NCBI RefSeq assembly: GCF_963576675.1
Contig: NC_088911.1
Span: 129,273,929-129,337,928 of the forward strand
Source: Euphorbia lathyris
Lineage: Eukaryota > Streptophyta > Magnoliopsida > Malpighiales > Euphorbiaceae
Direction: 5' to 3'
DNA length: 64,000 bases
Below are positions 1 through 10,838 of this stretch, piece after piece. The number at the start of each line of letters is the position of its first letter. The first letter of the stretch is position 1. Below the pieces are notes generated by a model. It saw only the letters and a program-made list of their open reading frames with translations. It did no database searches and had not been told where the DNA came from. Made by a program: the position numbers and the translations under genes.

Positions 1-474
1 ACCTTGGTTTCTTTATCATTTCTGCGCAAAAAGATGTATTTAATCTGTTATTTATAGGACGCGTGAATCAATCCATGCATTTCGAAGCTCTTTCTGGATG
101 AGGTTATGCGTTTCTTCCTTGAGGAACGATGGCTTACCCTCACTCGCTTTTTTTATTAGATCTGGGATCCCGTGGATCGTTAGATCTTGGTCCCAAAGGT
201 TTGCAACAACTTTCCTCATAATGCCAAAGGCGAGATTCAGTAGAACTGTGACGAATATCCTTCCTCCTCTTATGAGATCTAGATTCATCAAGGTGATCAT
301 GTTGCCTAGGAGGTGTTCCTGAATGATGATTCCTTCGATGCGTAGGACTAGATTCCTTTTCTTCAGATTGTCCTCTAGAAACGCCATATTGAGACTATTC
401 AGACCAACCTCTCTTTCTAGGGTAAGTGTGGATGACATGGTGTCCATTAGAGCGTGCTATAGAATCATGCTTAT
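1..474 (-). pseudogene. Gag-like fragment of an older element, split by Copia-1
   Basis: Minus-strand sequence with a 131-codon open stretch (52-447). Another frame crosses the Copia-1 insertion site and encodes an Arg/Ser/His-rich stretch (SHKRRKDIRHSS and similar), as in the linker of plant Gypsy gag proteins. The same minus-strand gene appears to resume at 12307, right of the Copia-1 target duplication, where an acidic/serine-rich segment reads toward the insertion. I do not recognise a defined domain. The assignment to a Gypsy-type gag rests on composition and context only. Several stops make an intact gene unlikely. Confidence 0.35.
470..474. repeat. Target-site duplication (left) of Copia-1: cttat
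   Basis: The five bases cttat immediately precede the 5' LTR and recur at 12307-12311 directly after the 3' LTR. A 5-bp duplication is the normal product of Copia integrase. Confidence 0.85.
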
Positions 475-1911
475 TATTGAAACACATTTCCACAAGATTT
501 TGATTTGACAAAATCATCCATGAATAAGAGAAAATTAAACTTAAGTGCTTTAATTTAATTGTACTAATCTATTTGTTCAATGTTGAGTATAAACCTAAAT
601 GCAAAAAGATATAAAAAATAAGACAAGACGAAGTCAGCATGAAATCAAAGAACACGCCGAGTAGAATCAAACTCAGTATCAAAGAATAGAAGTCTGAAGT
701 TCTACAAAGTTAAGTGGAATGGAACTCAGCATTAGAAGCCCTCTCAAACATTGTCTTGCAAGACAGAACTCATCATGGAAGTTGACAACAAACGAAGACA
801 ATGAATAACAAAGTAGAAGCTGAGTAATCTTCAGGACAGCATGAGAGATCCGTTCACTAGAAGACAAGTCTTGCAAACCTTCTGCACCAATAATTGAATC
901 CTCGGAATTACACAAAAGACACATTCCGAGATACATGGGTCAACAGATTATTGCTAAAAGACAACTGCCACAAAAAGACAACGTCTGCAGGAAGAAGACA
1001 AGTCTGACGTCTGAAGAAATCAGAGGATAGGATTGGCCTGCAAAACCTGAAGCTGACCAGAAGCTGTCTCTTAAAAGAGCCGTTTTGGACTTAACGGCTA
1101 AATCATTTTCAAATGATCCTCCTCCAGGTCTTCATCTATATAAAGACAATCAAACTCCTTGGATCATTGTCGAAGTACAAAAAGAAAAATACAAGAGAGA
1201 AAAATACAAGTTCAAAGCATTCAAAAACAAGAAAGAGATCTTACACCCATTTTTTATTCCTGTGTAAATGCTAGATTGATTGTTTGTAATCATCTAAAGT
1301 GTTCTTTATTTGAAAAAGAACAACTTGTATCAATCGTGATATTGAGAGTGTTGTGCTGAGTGTTTGCTTGTAAACATTCAGTGGTAGAGAAATCTAAGCA
1401 CTGGGTTGTGGTGCTTAATAGGAGTTGAGTAGAAGAATAGAGGACAGTACTCTTGCATATTCAACTTCCTTGTAAACGGTTTGTGCTCTACCTTTAAAGA
1501 GATCGGTATTGGATTCCAAAAGCCCGGAGGACTCTCGGGACTAGACGTAGGCAGAGAGGCCGAACCAGGATAAGTCGTACTGAGTAATTTCTAACTCTCT
1601 CAATATATATATATATGTGTGCATGTGTTGTCTGTTGAATTTACTCAGCATATAAATCATTTAAACTGATACTGAGTGAATCAGAGTGCTGAGTTGGAAG
1701 CTGACCATAGAAAGTGTCAATTCCCAACTCACTAGTAAAACAGCCTTAGTCAACATCTGACCAACGTGGTCTTAATTAAGATCGGTCGTGCTGACCAAAA
1801 GATGAGTTAACAAACTCATCAAAATTATCAAGTCATTATAATTAAATTTAAAAAAAAACTATATTAGTTCCTAACCCCCCCCCCCTTGGAACTAATCACA
1901 CGGGACCAACA
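475..1911 (+). repeat. 5' LTR of Copia-1
   Basis: Matches 10853-12306. The first bases are TATTGAAACAC against TGTTGAAACAC in the 3' copy, so the terminal TG has mutated to TA. It ends in ...GGGACCAACA. A poly-C run (about 1874-1885) lies 26 bases before the end. A TATA box at 1137 marks the probable transcription start near 1170. Copies of GCTGAGT/ACTCAGC and GCTGACC are dense throughout. Confidence 0.93.
1137..1145 (+). promoter_or_regulatory. LTR core promoter (TATATAAAG) of Copia-1
   Basis: TATATAAAG lies in a C/T-rich setting about 660 bases into the LTR. The identical sequence is in the 3' LTR at 11516-11524. It is the best TATA match in the LTR and would set the U3/R border some 30 bases downstream. 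Confidence 0.6.
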
Positions 1912-1913
1912 AG

Positions 1914-1925
1914 TGGTATCAGAGC
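1914..1925 (+). other. Primer-binding site (initiator tRNA-Met) of Copia-1
   Basis: TGGTATCAGAGC starts two bases after the LTR end. This is the standard plant Copia minus-strand priming site, complementary to the 3' end of initiator methionine tRNA. Confidence 0.9.
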
Positions 1926-1973
1926 CTAAGCTCACTACTCTAAGATATAACTATCTTGAGCGGATCCCCATAA

Positions 1974-3763
1974 ATGGTTGAGAACAGCACTCGTTTCCTT
2001 CCAAGGAACTAAACAACACAAATACTCCCTGAGGGATTATCTATTAGTCGGCCTCCCCTATTCTTTGGATCTAATTATACTTTCTGGAAGAATAGGATGA
2101 AGAACTTTATTCAAGCCACAAACATGAGTGCATGGCTTGCAATAGTTCAAGGCCAATACGTGCCATATAAAACTGTTAACAATGAGAAAGTCATTAAGAG
2201 TGAAACTGAGTGGTCAGAAGATGACCTTAGAAAACTTCAAAATAATGCGTCGGCTATCAATATGTTTCACTGTGCTCTAGATGCTGCAGAATACAATAAA
2301 ATATCAGGTTGTGAGTCAGCACAGGAGATATGGAAAAAGCTCGAGGTGACCTACGAAGGTACAAGCAAGGTCAAAGAGTCAAAGGTGAATCAACACATGA
2401 GATTGTATGAGCTGTTCGAGATGAACGACAACGAGGACATCTCCAGCATGAATGCTAGATTCACTAATATCATAAATGAACTAAAAAGACTTGGCAAGAA
2501 CTTCACCGAAGAAGAACAAGTGAAGAAAATCTTGAGAAGCTTACAGAGAGCTGACAAGCAAAGAAAACTGTAGTAGAAGAAGCTCAGGACCTGACTACAT
2601 ACAAGTATGACGAGCTAATCAGATCTCTGCTGACTCATGAGATCTCAATGCAAAACTTTGAAGCCAAAGAGAAAGAAAAGTCAGAAGACAAGAAACAAAA
2701 ATCACTAGTGGTGAAAGCTGACTCCACAGAAGCTGAGTCAACTGATGATGAGGAAATGGCTATGTTCACTAGAAAGATGAAGAAGCTGTTCAGAAGAAGT
2801 GACAGAAACAGCAAAAGACCATTCAAAAAAAGTGACAGGTACAAAGCTGAGTCTAGTGACAAGTACAATAAGAACAGTTCCAAGTCTGTCACATGCTTTG
2901 AGTGCCACCAAACTGGGCACATCAAGTCAAGATGTCCCAACCTCAAGAAAGAGAAGAAGGGAAGCAAAAAGGCTATGGTAGCAACATGGAGTGACAGTGA
3001 TGAGTCAACCTCATCTGAATCTGATGCAACTGAAACAGCCAACATATGTTTCATGGCTGATGATGCTGACCATTCTCAATCTGAGCAAGCTGACCTCTCC
3101 GATGAAAATGACCAGGAGGAACACAACAATGAGGTAACATCTTTACTCTTGCTTAGAAATGAGATGGTAAATGCCCTGAGTGATTTATACACACTAACCA
3201 AAAAATGTAACAAGAAAATAAAATCACTCAGCAGGCGATGTGACGAGATTGAAGAGGTCAAGCTGAGTGACCTCCGATATCTCCTCCAAGATAATTCAGA
3301 TTTACATAACAACATGCAAATAATGCATAAGTTTGTCACGGAGGTCCAATCTGAGTCAAAGAAACTAAGAAATGACGTTACAACCTTACAAAGTCAAGTA
3401 AAAGGCTCAAATAGAAATAAACCCCATGCTGAGTACGTAAGTACTAATCAGCATAAACAGTTCACTCAGTGTGACTGTTGTGGGAAAAGAGGACACACGA
3501 AAGATGTGTGTTGGTTCAACAAGCGGATTGTCCAATGTGACTTCTGCGGAAGAAAATGATATACCACTAAGGTATGTTGGCATGCTCAGCATAATAATGC
3601 TAACCACACTCAGCATCACCCTCAAAGGGTAACTTATTGTGACTTTTGTGGTAAAAATGGCCACACTATAAAAGTATGTCGTCACAAACTAAAATATGAC
3701 TTTGCACCTGTTTATGCTAACAAGAAAGGACCCAAAAAGAATTGGGTACCTAAAGATGAATAG
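1974..3763 (+). pseudogene. Copia-1 gag with several zinc knuckles (broken)
   Basis: Gag, the structural protein of the virus-like particle. The first ATG (1974) opens a frame stopped by TAA at 2010-2012. The same frame resumes with FFGSNYTFWKNRMKNF and continues through a UBN2-type gag core to 2573. A frameshift near 2570 passes to the frame of 2648-3559. That part has a canonical knuckle CFECHQTGHIKSRC (about 2895), an acidic region, a probable coiled coil (about 3120-3420), then a row of further CX2CX4HX4C motifs: CDCCGKRGHTKDVC (3472), a third broken by TGA at 3557-3559, and CDFCGKNGHTIKVC (about 3640). TAG at 3761-3763 separates it from protease in the same frame. Four knuckles is more than the one or two usual for Copia. 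Confidence 0.85.
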
Positions 3764-3769
3764 TTTAAA

Positions 3770-4310
3770 ATGCAGGTCAGCCTGACATGCGTGGAGAAGT
3801 CAAAACTTTGGTACATAGACAGCACATGCTCAAGGCACATGACAGGTGATGAAACACAATTCATCACACTAGAGCTTAAACGAGGTGGTAGTGTAAGCTT
3901 TGGGGACAATAAGAAGCGTAAGATAGTCGGCTCAGGTACTATCGGAGGTAACCCAACTATTGAGTCAGTCTCCTTAGTTAAAGGTCTCAAATACAATCTG
4001 CTGAGTGTAGTTCAGCTTTGCACAAGCGGCAGAAAGGTTGTATTTGATGATACTAAGTGTCAAATACTCGAGGGAAATACAAATGAATTGATTTTAACTA
4101 CCCCTCGTGTAGACAATGTATACATGCTGAGTTTAGAAAAACAGTTTTCCAAAAACATATGCTTAGTGTCTAAAGAGGATAACTCCTGGCTATGACATAG
4201 AAGACTTGGTCATGTAAGCATGGACCTTCTTGCCAAATTAGCTAGAAAGCAACTAGTTGAGGGATTGCCCAAACTTAAATTTGAAAAAGATCAATTGTGT
4301 AAAGCTTGTC
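3770..4310 (+). pseudogene. Copia-1 aspartic protease and GAG-pre-integrase segment (broken)
   Basis: In frame with the gag zinc knuckles. The protease core reads WYIDSTCSRHMTGD. In most plant Copia elements the active site is D-S-G, so Gly to Thr here should harm catalysis. The frame meets TGA at 4193-4195, where the family has Trp (WLWHRRLGH becomes WL-stop-HRRLGH). It then continues through the GAG-pre-integrase motif HRRLGHV...CKAC to a one-base indel near 4310, after which the integrase frame takes over. The protease would cut the Gag-Pol polyprotein inside the particle. Confidence 0.85.
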
Positions 4311-4856
4311 AGCAAAGGCAAACAAACTAAGAAGTCATTTCAAAGTAAAAATATTGTCTCAACCAAGAGACCATTGGAATTACTACACTTGGATCTTTTC
4401 GGACCTATCCAGTCACTCAGCTTGGGAGGTAAGAAATTTTTCTTGGTCATTGTAGACGATTTCTCTCGGTACACTTGGATCATCTTGCTAAGTAGCAAGG
4501 ATGAAACATTTGAGATGTTTACCACATTGATTAAAAAGCTTGAAATTGGCAAAGACCTAAGAGTAGCTCATATTAGAAGCGACAATGGTGGAGAATTCAA
4601 AAACCAACAGTTTGATGAATTCTGTGAAACCATTGGTATTGACCACAATTTCTCTGCTCCCAGAACACCTCAACAGAATGGAGTTGTTGAAAGAAAGAAC
4701 AGAACAATTGTCGAAATTGCTAGAACCATGCTGAGTGAAAATAGGCTTCCAAAGTATTTCTGGGGTGAAGTTGTCCACACAACATGCTATATTCTCAATA
4801 GGGCTTTAGTTAGACCTATTCTTAAGAAAACTCCATATGAACTTTGGAAAGGATAA
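4257..4856 (+). pseudogene. Copia-1 integrase core (one nonsense mutation)
   Basis: Retroviral-type integrase (rve) that inserts the cDNA into the genome. The D,D35E triad is visible: Asp in LLHLDLFGP, Asp in HIRSDNGGEF and Glu in TPQQNGVVERKNRT. The frame is open from the indel near 4310 to TAA at 4854-4856 ([20 protein letters not shown]), where the family has a basic residue. Past the stop the same frame stays open to the end of RNase H. The N-terminal zinc-binding part lies in the preceding frame. Confidence 0.9.
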
Positions 4857-6899
4857 AAGCCCAACATTGGCTACTTTCGTGCCTTTGGGTGTAAGTATTT
4901 TATACTCAATACAAAGGATAACCTTGCGAAATTTGATGCTAAAGCTGACGAAGCGATATTTTTAGGGTACTCAACAAACAGCAAAGCATATAGAGTATAT
5001 AATAAACGAACTCAAATAGTAGAAGAGTCTGTCCATATTGAGTTCGATGAAGCTGGCCCTGCAGGGAAGTCAACCCAGCTTGAAGAAGAAGAACTGAGCT
5101 TATCTTCCGCTGACCAAAATGGTGCTCCTGAGTCATCAATACAAGGGCTGACCAAGGGTAAACAAGAAGTTGAAATTACCTTTGCTGACCAATCTACTCC
5201 TGCAGAAATTGTAGAAACACATGTTCCAAATAACTCAGCATTACCCAAAGAAATAAGAATTCCAAGAGGACATTCAGAAAAATCCATTCTTGATGCTGCT
5301 GAAAACAAGGTAATGACAAGAGATCGGCTTCGGAAGTATCTAAGCAATGTGGCTTTTGTATCAGTACATGAACCAAATAACTTTGCTGATGCTGAGCACG
5401 ATGAATATTGGATCAATGCTATGCAAGAAGAGCTCGACCAATTCACAAGAAATGAGGTATGTGATTTAGTACCTAAGCCCAGAAATCAAAAGTCCATAGG
5501 AACTAAGTGGGTCTTTAGAAACAAACTAGATGAGCATGGAAATGTAGTCAGAAATAAGTCTCGACTTGTAGCTCAAGGCTATAGTCAGCAAGAGGGTATT
5601 GACTATGGTGAAACTTTTGCACCAGTTGCCAGGCTAGAAGCTATACGTATATTATGTGCCTATTCCAGTTTTATGAACCTTAAATTATATCAAATGGATG
5701 TTAAAAGTGCATTTCTTAATGGCTTTATAAACGAAGAGGTATATGTTAACCAACCTCCTGGGTTTGAAGATCCAAAATTTCCAAACCACGTTTATAAACT
5801 CAAGAAAGCCATGTATGGCCTGAAGCAAGCTCCAAGAGCTTGGTATGAGAGGTTGACCAACTTCCTGCTGACCAAGAACTATGTCAGAGGAAAAGCTGAC
5901 ACAACCTTGTTCATTAAGAAAAAGGGTAAACATACCCTACTTGCACAAATTTATGTAGATGATATAATATTTGGTGCTACTGATGAATCTTTGTGTAAAG
6001 AATTTAGCAAACAGATGCAAACTGAGTTCGAGATGTCCATGATGGGTGAACTCAACTTCTTCCTTGGACTTCAAATTAAGCAATGTAAGAATGACATCTT
6101 CATAAGTCAGTCCAAGTACACCAAAGAGATGTTAAAAAAGTTCGATATGGAAGATTGCAAACCCATATCAACCCATATGGGTACTGATACTGTCCTATGC
6201 AAAGATGAGAAAAGTAAGTCAATAGATAGTAAACTTTATCGAGGTATGATAGGCTCCTTACTTTATCTCACGGCTAGTAGACCTGATATACAGTACTCAG
6301 TATGTTATTGTGCAAGATATCAAGCTGACCCCAGGGAATCTCACTTAATTGCTGTAAAAAGAATTTTTAGATATTTGCAGAGCTCAGTTGATGCAGGTTT
6401 ATGGTATCCAACCTCAAATGACTTCACACTCATTGGATATACTGATGCTGACTATGGACGAGATAAGCTAGAACGTAAAAGTACTTCAGGAGGATGTCAT
6501 TTCCTTGGAAGCTGTCTAGTATCTTGGTTCAGCAAGAAGCAGTCATCAGTTGCCTTGTCTACAACTGAAGCTGAGTACGTAGCTGCTGGAAGCTGGGTTG
6601 CCCAAGTTCTATGGATTAAGCAACAGCTTGAGGATTATGGAGTAAAAACAGAAACAATGGAGATAAAATGTGACAACAAGAGTGCCATTGATCTATCCAA
6701 GAATCCAATCCAACACAGCAAGATGAAGCATGTCAGCATAACGCATCACTTCATCAGAGATCACGTACTAAAGAGAGAGATTAAGCTGACCTATGTACCA
6801 ACAGATGAACATCTTATAGACATCTTCACCAAGCCATTGGCTCGTGAACAATTCAACATACTAAGGGAAGCTATCGGTATGTCTAATCCTCTTCAATAA
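4857..6899 (+). CDS. Copia-1 integrase C-terminus, reverse transcriptase and RNase H
   Basis: Open from 4857 to the TAA at 6897-6899. The first in-frame ATG after the acidic linker is at 5313. The Copia RT begins near [10 protein letters not shown] and includes [23 protein letters not shown] and the catalytic YVDD ([10 protein letters not shown], about 5953). RNase H has the [27 protein letters not shown] and [12 protein letters not shown] motifs and ends with the typical [10 protein letters not shown] stretch. The length and all key acidic residues are normal, so this half is far better preserved than gag and protease. It would be made as part of the polyprotein, not separately. Confidence 0.92.
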   Translation, partial: KPNIGYFRAFGCKYFILNTKDNLAKFDAKADEAIFLGYSTNSKAYRVYNKRTQIVEESVHIEFDEAGPAGKSTQLEEEELSLSSADQNGAPESSIQGLTKGKQEVEITFADQSTPAEIVETHVPNNSALPKEIRIPRGHSEKSILDAAENKVMTRDRLRKYLSNVAFVSVHEPNNFADAEHDEYWINAMQEELDQFTRNEVCDLVPKPRNQKSIGTKWVFRNKLDEHGNVVRNKSRLVAQGYSQQEGIDYGETFAPVARLEAIRILCAYSSFMNLKLYQMDVKSAFLNGFINEEVYVNQPPGFEDPKFPNHVYKLKKAMYGLKQAPRAWYERLTNFLLTKNYVRGKADTTLFIKKKGKHTLLAQIYVDDIIFGATDESLCKEFSKQMQTEFEMSMMGELNFFLGLQIKQCKNDIFISQSKYTKEMLKKFDMEDCKPISTHMGTDTVLCKDEKSKSIDSKLYRGMIGSLLYLTASRPDIQYSVCYCARYQADPRESHLIAVKRIFRYLQSSVDAGLWYPTSNDFTLIGYTDADYGRDKLERKSTSGGCHFLGSCLVSWFSKKQSSVALSTTEAEYVAAGSWVAQVLWIKQQLEDYGVKTETMEIKCDNKSAIDLSKNPIQHSKMKHVSITHHFIRDHVLKREIKLTYVPTDEHLIDIFTKPLAREQFNILREAIGMSNPLQ

Positions 6900-7260
6900 C
6901 TCTATGTGAAAAATTGAATGTTGAGTGATTACCATGCTGAGTGAACTCCATATTAAGTAACCACTACATGCTGAGCCTAAAATGTAGAAAATCACCCTAT
7001 GCTGAGTAGATGTACATACTGAGTGATTATCTTATGCTATATTACTAAGAGATAAGACATTTATCTACGTAGAACTAGGTACTCAGTATCACAAACGCTT
7101 CGCAAAACTGAGTTAAAGGCCACTTGCACCATTAAATGCTAACACATGTAATAAATAGCACCTAGGACAACGTAAGCAATAATGGAAAAGCCCATGCGTC
7201 GAACGTGTCATAAGTGACAGAATCTCTGTCGATTGAATATCCCAAGGAAAAACGGCTAGT
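6900..7260 (+). repeat. Spacer with an array of CTGAGT-type motifs
   Basis: Non-coding gap between RNase H and the extra gene. Between 6918 and 7105 I count seven occurrences of (T)GCTGAG/ACTGAGT or the reverse ACTCAG, several inside a longer ATGCTGAGT context, spaced about 20-45 bases. No reading frame of note. Confidence 0.7.
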
Positions 7261-7318
7261 CCAATGAATAGGATCGATTTAAATCTCTATAAATAGTGGA
7301 AGATTTCCCACTTAATCA
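7261..7318 (+). promoter_or_regulatory. Probable internal promoter of the extra gene (CCAAT + TATA)
   Basis: CCAAT at 7261-7265 and TATAAATA at 7288-7295 predict a start near 7318-7325. This lies directly upstream of the ATGs at 7324 and 7399, which open the extra gene. The arrangement is that of an ordinary plant class-II promoter and is separate from the LTR promoter. Function is inferred from position and motif only. Confidence 0.55.
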
Positions 7319-7323
7319 TCTTT

Positions 7324-8622
7324 ATGCTTGAATCCTTTGGCATTCAAAATCTTTCTCTCTCTGAATTTCAAAATCCCTCGAAAATCTCTGAGAAGAAAAT
7401 GTCGAACCCTCAGAATGTCTCCGGTGGTGATTCCGGCAAACATCACACCGATGAAAATCCAAAATCTCCTCAGCCTAACCAAATTTCGAACAAAAACCCT
7501 CAAACTGACCCAGCAAGCTCTTCAAAGAAGCCTAAGGAAAGGTCCATGGTCAAGGTCCACAAGAAAGTCAACAATCTGGAAGTTCTGAAATGTAGATGGT
7601 TCTCTCCCAGCTTCATCACCGCTAAAAAACCCTTCTATGAGTGGATTAAGAAGAATGAATGGGTAGGACTCTTCTCTCTCCCTGGGAAAACCTATCCTAG
7701 GTTAGTTAGGGAATTTTATTCCAATCTTCATGTTGACGAAGAAGATGCTGACTACTTAGAAACTTCCGTCAAGGGCCACAAGATTACAATCACCCCATCT
7801 TACCTAGCAACCTTACTCAACCTGCCAGAAGAAGGGAAAGAGTTTAGGACAACCAAAGAAACGCTTGACCATGTCAAAGGATTCTGCAAACCGAAGAATC
7901 ACAAAGGAGAGATACCCAGCACCTGTATGGGGAAAAATCAGAAGATGGCTCATTATATATTCACCAACTTCATCTTCCCAAAGCTCAACTCACTATCGTC
8001 GGCCTCCAACTTCGAGCAGTGCTTCATATGGCACATGCTGACCTGCAACCCACTCAATATGCCGGTGTTTCTAGTCAGTGCATTTCAACGAGGAGGTAAG
8101 AAACTCAGACTGGGCTCCCTAATCACTAAAATCCTCGAAGATCAGAAAATAGAAACAATCAATGAAACTCAGAGTTTGGGAACTGAAATTACAGCGGCTC
8201 TGTTGTTTGGGTTAATATTCAACCAGCCTTTGAAGGGGACTGAAGATGTTGAGGAAGATGAAGAAGAAAATAATGTTGAACAGAAAGTGGAACCAAAGAA
8301 AGGAAAGAAAGCCATTGCTGAGTCTGCTGAGCCAGCAAAGACAAAAAAGAAGAGAAAAGCACTTGAAACGTGCTCAAAGGATATTGATACTGTCCCAAGA
8401 AAGGTACGAGCTGTATCTAAGGGGAAGAAAGTTGATGCTGACCAAACACCTAAGTCGGTAGAGGAACGAAAAGGGCAAGTTGAGCCTGAAGAGGAGAGTG
8501 AAGGAACTCCAGATCAACCTCTGCAGAAGAAAAGAAGAAGTTCTGCATTGAAAATTGTTGAAGCTGACCCCCTCGATTGGGTTGTCCCTCCCAAATCACA
8601 CTTCGTCAAAAGTCTCGGTTGA
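7324..8622 (+). CDS. Extra Sirevirus gene, N-terminal part (envelope-like / plant transposon-protein-like)
   Basis: Opens at 7324. An in-frame ATG at 7399 (context AAAATGTCG) is the likelier start because 7324 is almost at the predicted transcription start. After a Ser/Pro/Asn-rich head comes a globular region (FYEWIKKNEWVGLF, LVREFYSNLHVDEEDADYLE, PSYLATLLNLPEEGKEF, FEQCFIWHMLTCNPLNM). It resembles the domain found in SIRE1-type envelope-like proteins and in proteins annotated as putative plant transposon protein. Then follows a Lys/Glu-rich tail with possible nuclear localisation signals (KTKKKRK, KKRRSS). I see no signal peptide or membrane helix, so a real envelope role is not supported. 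The frame ends by a shift near 8610 and the protein continues in the frame of 8555. The family resemblance is from memory. Confidence 0.75.
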   Translation: MLESFGIQNLSLSEFQNPSKISEKKMSNPQNVSGGDSGKHHTDENPKSPQPNQISNKNPQTDPASSSKKPKERSMVKVHKKVNNLEVLKCRWFSPSFITAKKPFYEWIKKNEWVGLFSLPGKTYPRLVREFYSNLHVDEEDADYLETSVKGHKITITPSYLATLLNLPEEGKEFRTTKETLDHVKGFCKPKNHKGEIPSTCMGKNQKMAHYIFTNFIFPKLNSLSSASNFEQCFIWHMLTCNPLNMPVFLVSAFQRGGKKLRLGSLITKILEDQKIETINETQSLGTEITAALLFGLIFNQPLKGTEDVEEDEEENNVEQKVEPKKGKKAIAESAEPAKTKKKRKALETCSKDIDTVPRKVRAVSKGKKVDADQTPKSVEERKGQVEPEEESEGTPDQPLQKKRRSSALKIVEADPLDWVVPPKSHFVKSLG

Positions 8623-10360
8623 ACAAACCCCTGTTGAGCAAGAAGAGGAAGAACATAGAAATGATGACACTCAGCCTGATATTGAGGAAGCAGAGCATGT
8701 TGAGCAAACACAAACTGAGGATAATGCTGAGCAAGAGGAGAATCCCAATATAGAACTTCAAACAGTGGATGTTGAGCTCACAGAACATGACATGGCAGAA
8801 GATGAGATCAATGCTGAGCTTAGAGACAACTCCTCTTCTGACTCAAGTGAGGATATTCAAGCTGACCCTTCACCTCCTAAAGTTAAGACATTCAAAAGGC
8901 TAAAGAAGAAAGCCTACAAAGCACCTGTCATTGATCTGTTAGGTGATTCTCCACTTCGGGACCCAATTACCAGTCTGTATGACATCCAGTTTAGATACTT
9001 TTATAATAATACTGAGTCTCCTCCTAAGGAACCTGCGAAAAATCAAGCCTCTGTTACTCATACTGAGGAACAAGCCAAGACTCTGGAACATCCAAATTCT
9101 GCCGAGCAAGAGCTCGAAGTTCAAGATGCTTAAGATGGGGAGCAAACTATGGAACAACCTGCTCAACTTCCACATCATATTGAGCAGGTCAACACCTCTG
9201 TAAGTCCTTCACCGCAAACTCAAAATACACAGAATGTTGAGCACTCAGCTCCTCGTACTGAGCTAACACAAGGCCCAACCATTGACCAACCAAACCAATC
9301 TGATAAACAGCCAACTCCACCACCATCAAGTTCAACTTCAATTCCTGCCTCTAAGTCAAATCCTGCTGGTACATTGTCCTATCTGAGTGCTACTGAGTCT
9401 GGGTGCAGAATCATTGTCTCTACTTAATCTCTTCTTCAGGATTTGAATCCTATTCATACAGATGCTGCTGGGTCTGCAAATCTTGAGTCTTCCCAAATTC
9501 CATCCATCACTCCACTTCTGAACGAAATTCGGAGCCTTAAAGATCTCATCAGTGTTATGACCACGGTCCAGACACAGCAACCCAAGCAAGACCAAATTGC
9601 CAAGATAACTGAACTATTGCTCATGATGGTCAACCACATGAATGCACTTGAAGGCAAAGTCCAGAGTCTCTCTGACGTAAATCCGGGGTATGCTACTTCT
9701 ACTAAGCTTAAAGACTACTTTGCTAAGCTGACCACGGACCTGGCCAACATTGGATCTACGGGTCATTCTGAGTATGCCACTTCTGCAGAGTTGAACCAAC
9801 ACTTCTCAAAGTTGACCTCTGATCTGAACTGCACACGTGAATTGATTTCCTCCACTTCTCAGTGTACTATTGATCAACTGAGTGAAGCTGTGCGTCTACT
9901 CAATGTCAATAAGGAAAAGATGGATGTTGACCCCATCAATACTGATGCACTTCTGAGCTTTTCGCAAGCCATACATGATCAACGCAAATTCTATGACTCA
10001 GCTGTACTCAAAATGTACCACCAATCCTATGCCCAGCTCACTAAGTCCGTCTCCTGGATCAGCAAATCTCATGAGTTTCTCATCAGCATACTGAGTAGCT
10101 CTCTATGGGTTCCTAGATCTATTTAAGATGATGGTGTTCCCGTTATAGATGGCCTGAGAGAGAGTACAAAGAGGTTGAAGCGTTATTCCAACGCCTTGTC
10201 TGCTGCTGCTAGAAATGATACTTTCATTCCTCCTCCACCCGATGATGGCAAAATGGGGGAGAAAGACAAGATGGAACTCAACACGCAGGTGGTGCATCAG
10301 GCAGCAAAGACAAAGGAAAAGACAAGTGTCAAGCTGTGCATCAAGCTCAAGCTACCTTAA
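8555..10360 (+). pseudogene. Extra Sirevirus gene, C-terminal part (broken)
   Basis: Continuation of the preceding gene after a frameshift near 8610. One frame stays readable to 10360, interrupted by stops at 9131, 9425 and 10124. It begins Glu/Gln-rich (VEQEEEEHRNDD), passes a Pro/Ser/Thr-rich stretch and ends in a long helical, probably coiled-coil region (LLNEIRSLKDLISVMTTVQ onward). A shorter relative of this C-terminal part is found at 39192-39629 in another element of the window, which supports it as real former protein. Function unknown. Confidence 0.65.
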
Positions 10361-10838
10361 AGAAGAAAAAGTAGCTTCAGGAATTAGCATGTATTTTGTG
10401 CTTGATATTTTTTTGTTCTTGCTATTTTGTATGCTTAATGGGTTAAGCTATGATAAGTACCATTCTATCTGAATTATCTAAATACCATGTCTAATGTTAG
10501 GTGCTAGAAGCTGATTGATCAAAATTGAACAAACAAGTAAAAGTAAACATATTCAGTATACGTTAAACACTAAAACAATCTGTGTATCAAACTGAGTATT
10601 TAACCATTTCTGAAAACTGACCTAGACTCATCTAAATTAGATCTTGGGAGGACTAGAATTGAACTAAGTCAGTGTAAGCAATGTCTTAAGTATATTCGAT
10701 TAAATCTTGGAAGGTTTAGAATTAAGTTAGGACAATAGATGCAACCCTTACAGGGGAGTAATTTTAGAAATGTGAAAAATAATTCAATCATGGGGAATTT
10801 CAAAACTGAGTTCCATAATTATGTATTTTGCCAACATC
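10361..10838 (+). other. Copia-1 3' untranslated spacer
   Basis: About 480 bases between the extra gene and the polypurine tract. No coding signal. Scattered ACTGAG/CTGACC motifs continue here. A short repeat of 'gatcttgggaggactagaattgaa' type (about 10642 and again 10707) is visible. Confidence 0.5.

Noticed and set aside
6900..7320. Readthrough from RNase H into the accessory gene
   Set aside because: Frames differ (pol and accessory frames are offset) and several stops intervene, so a fused polyprotein is not possible in this copy.
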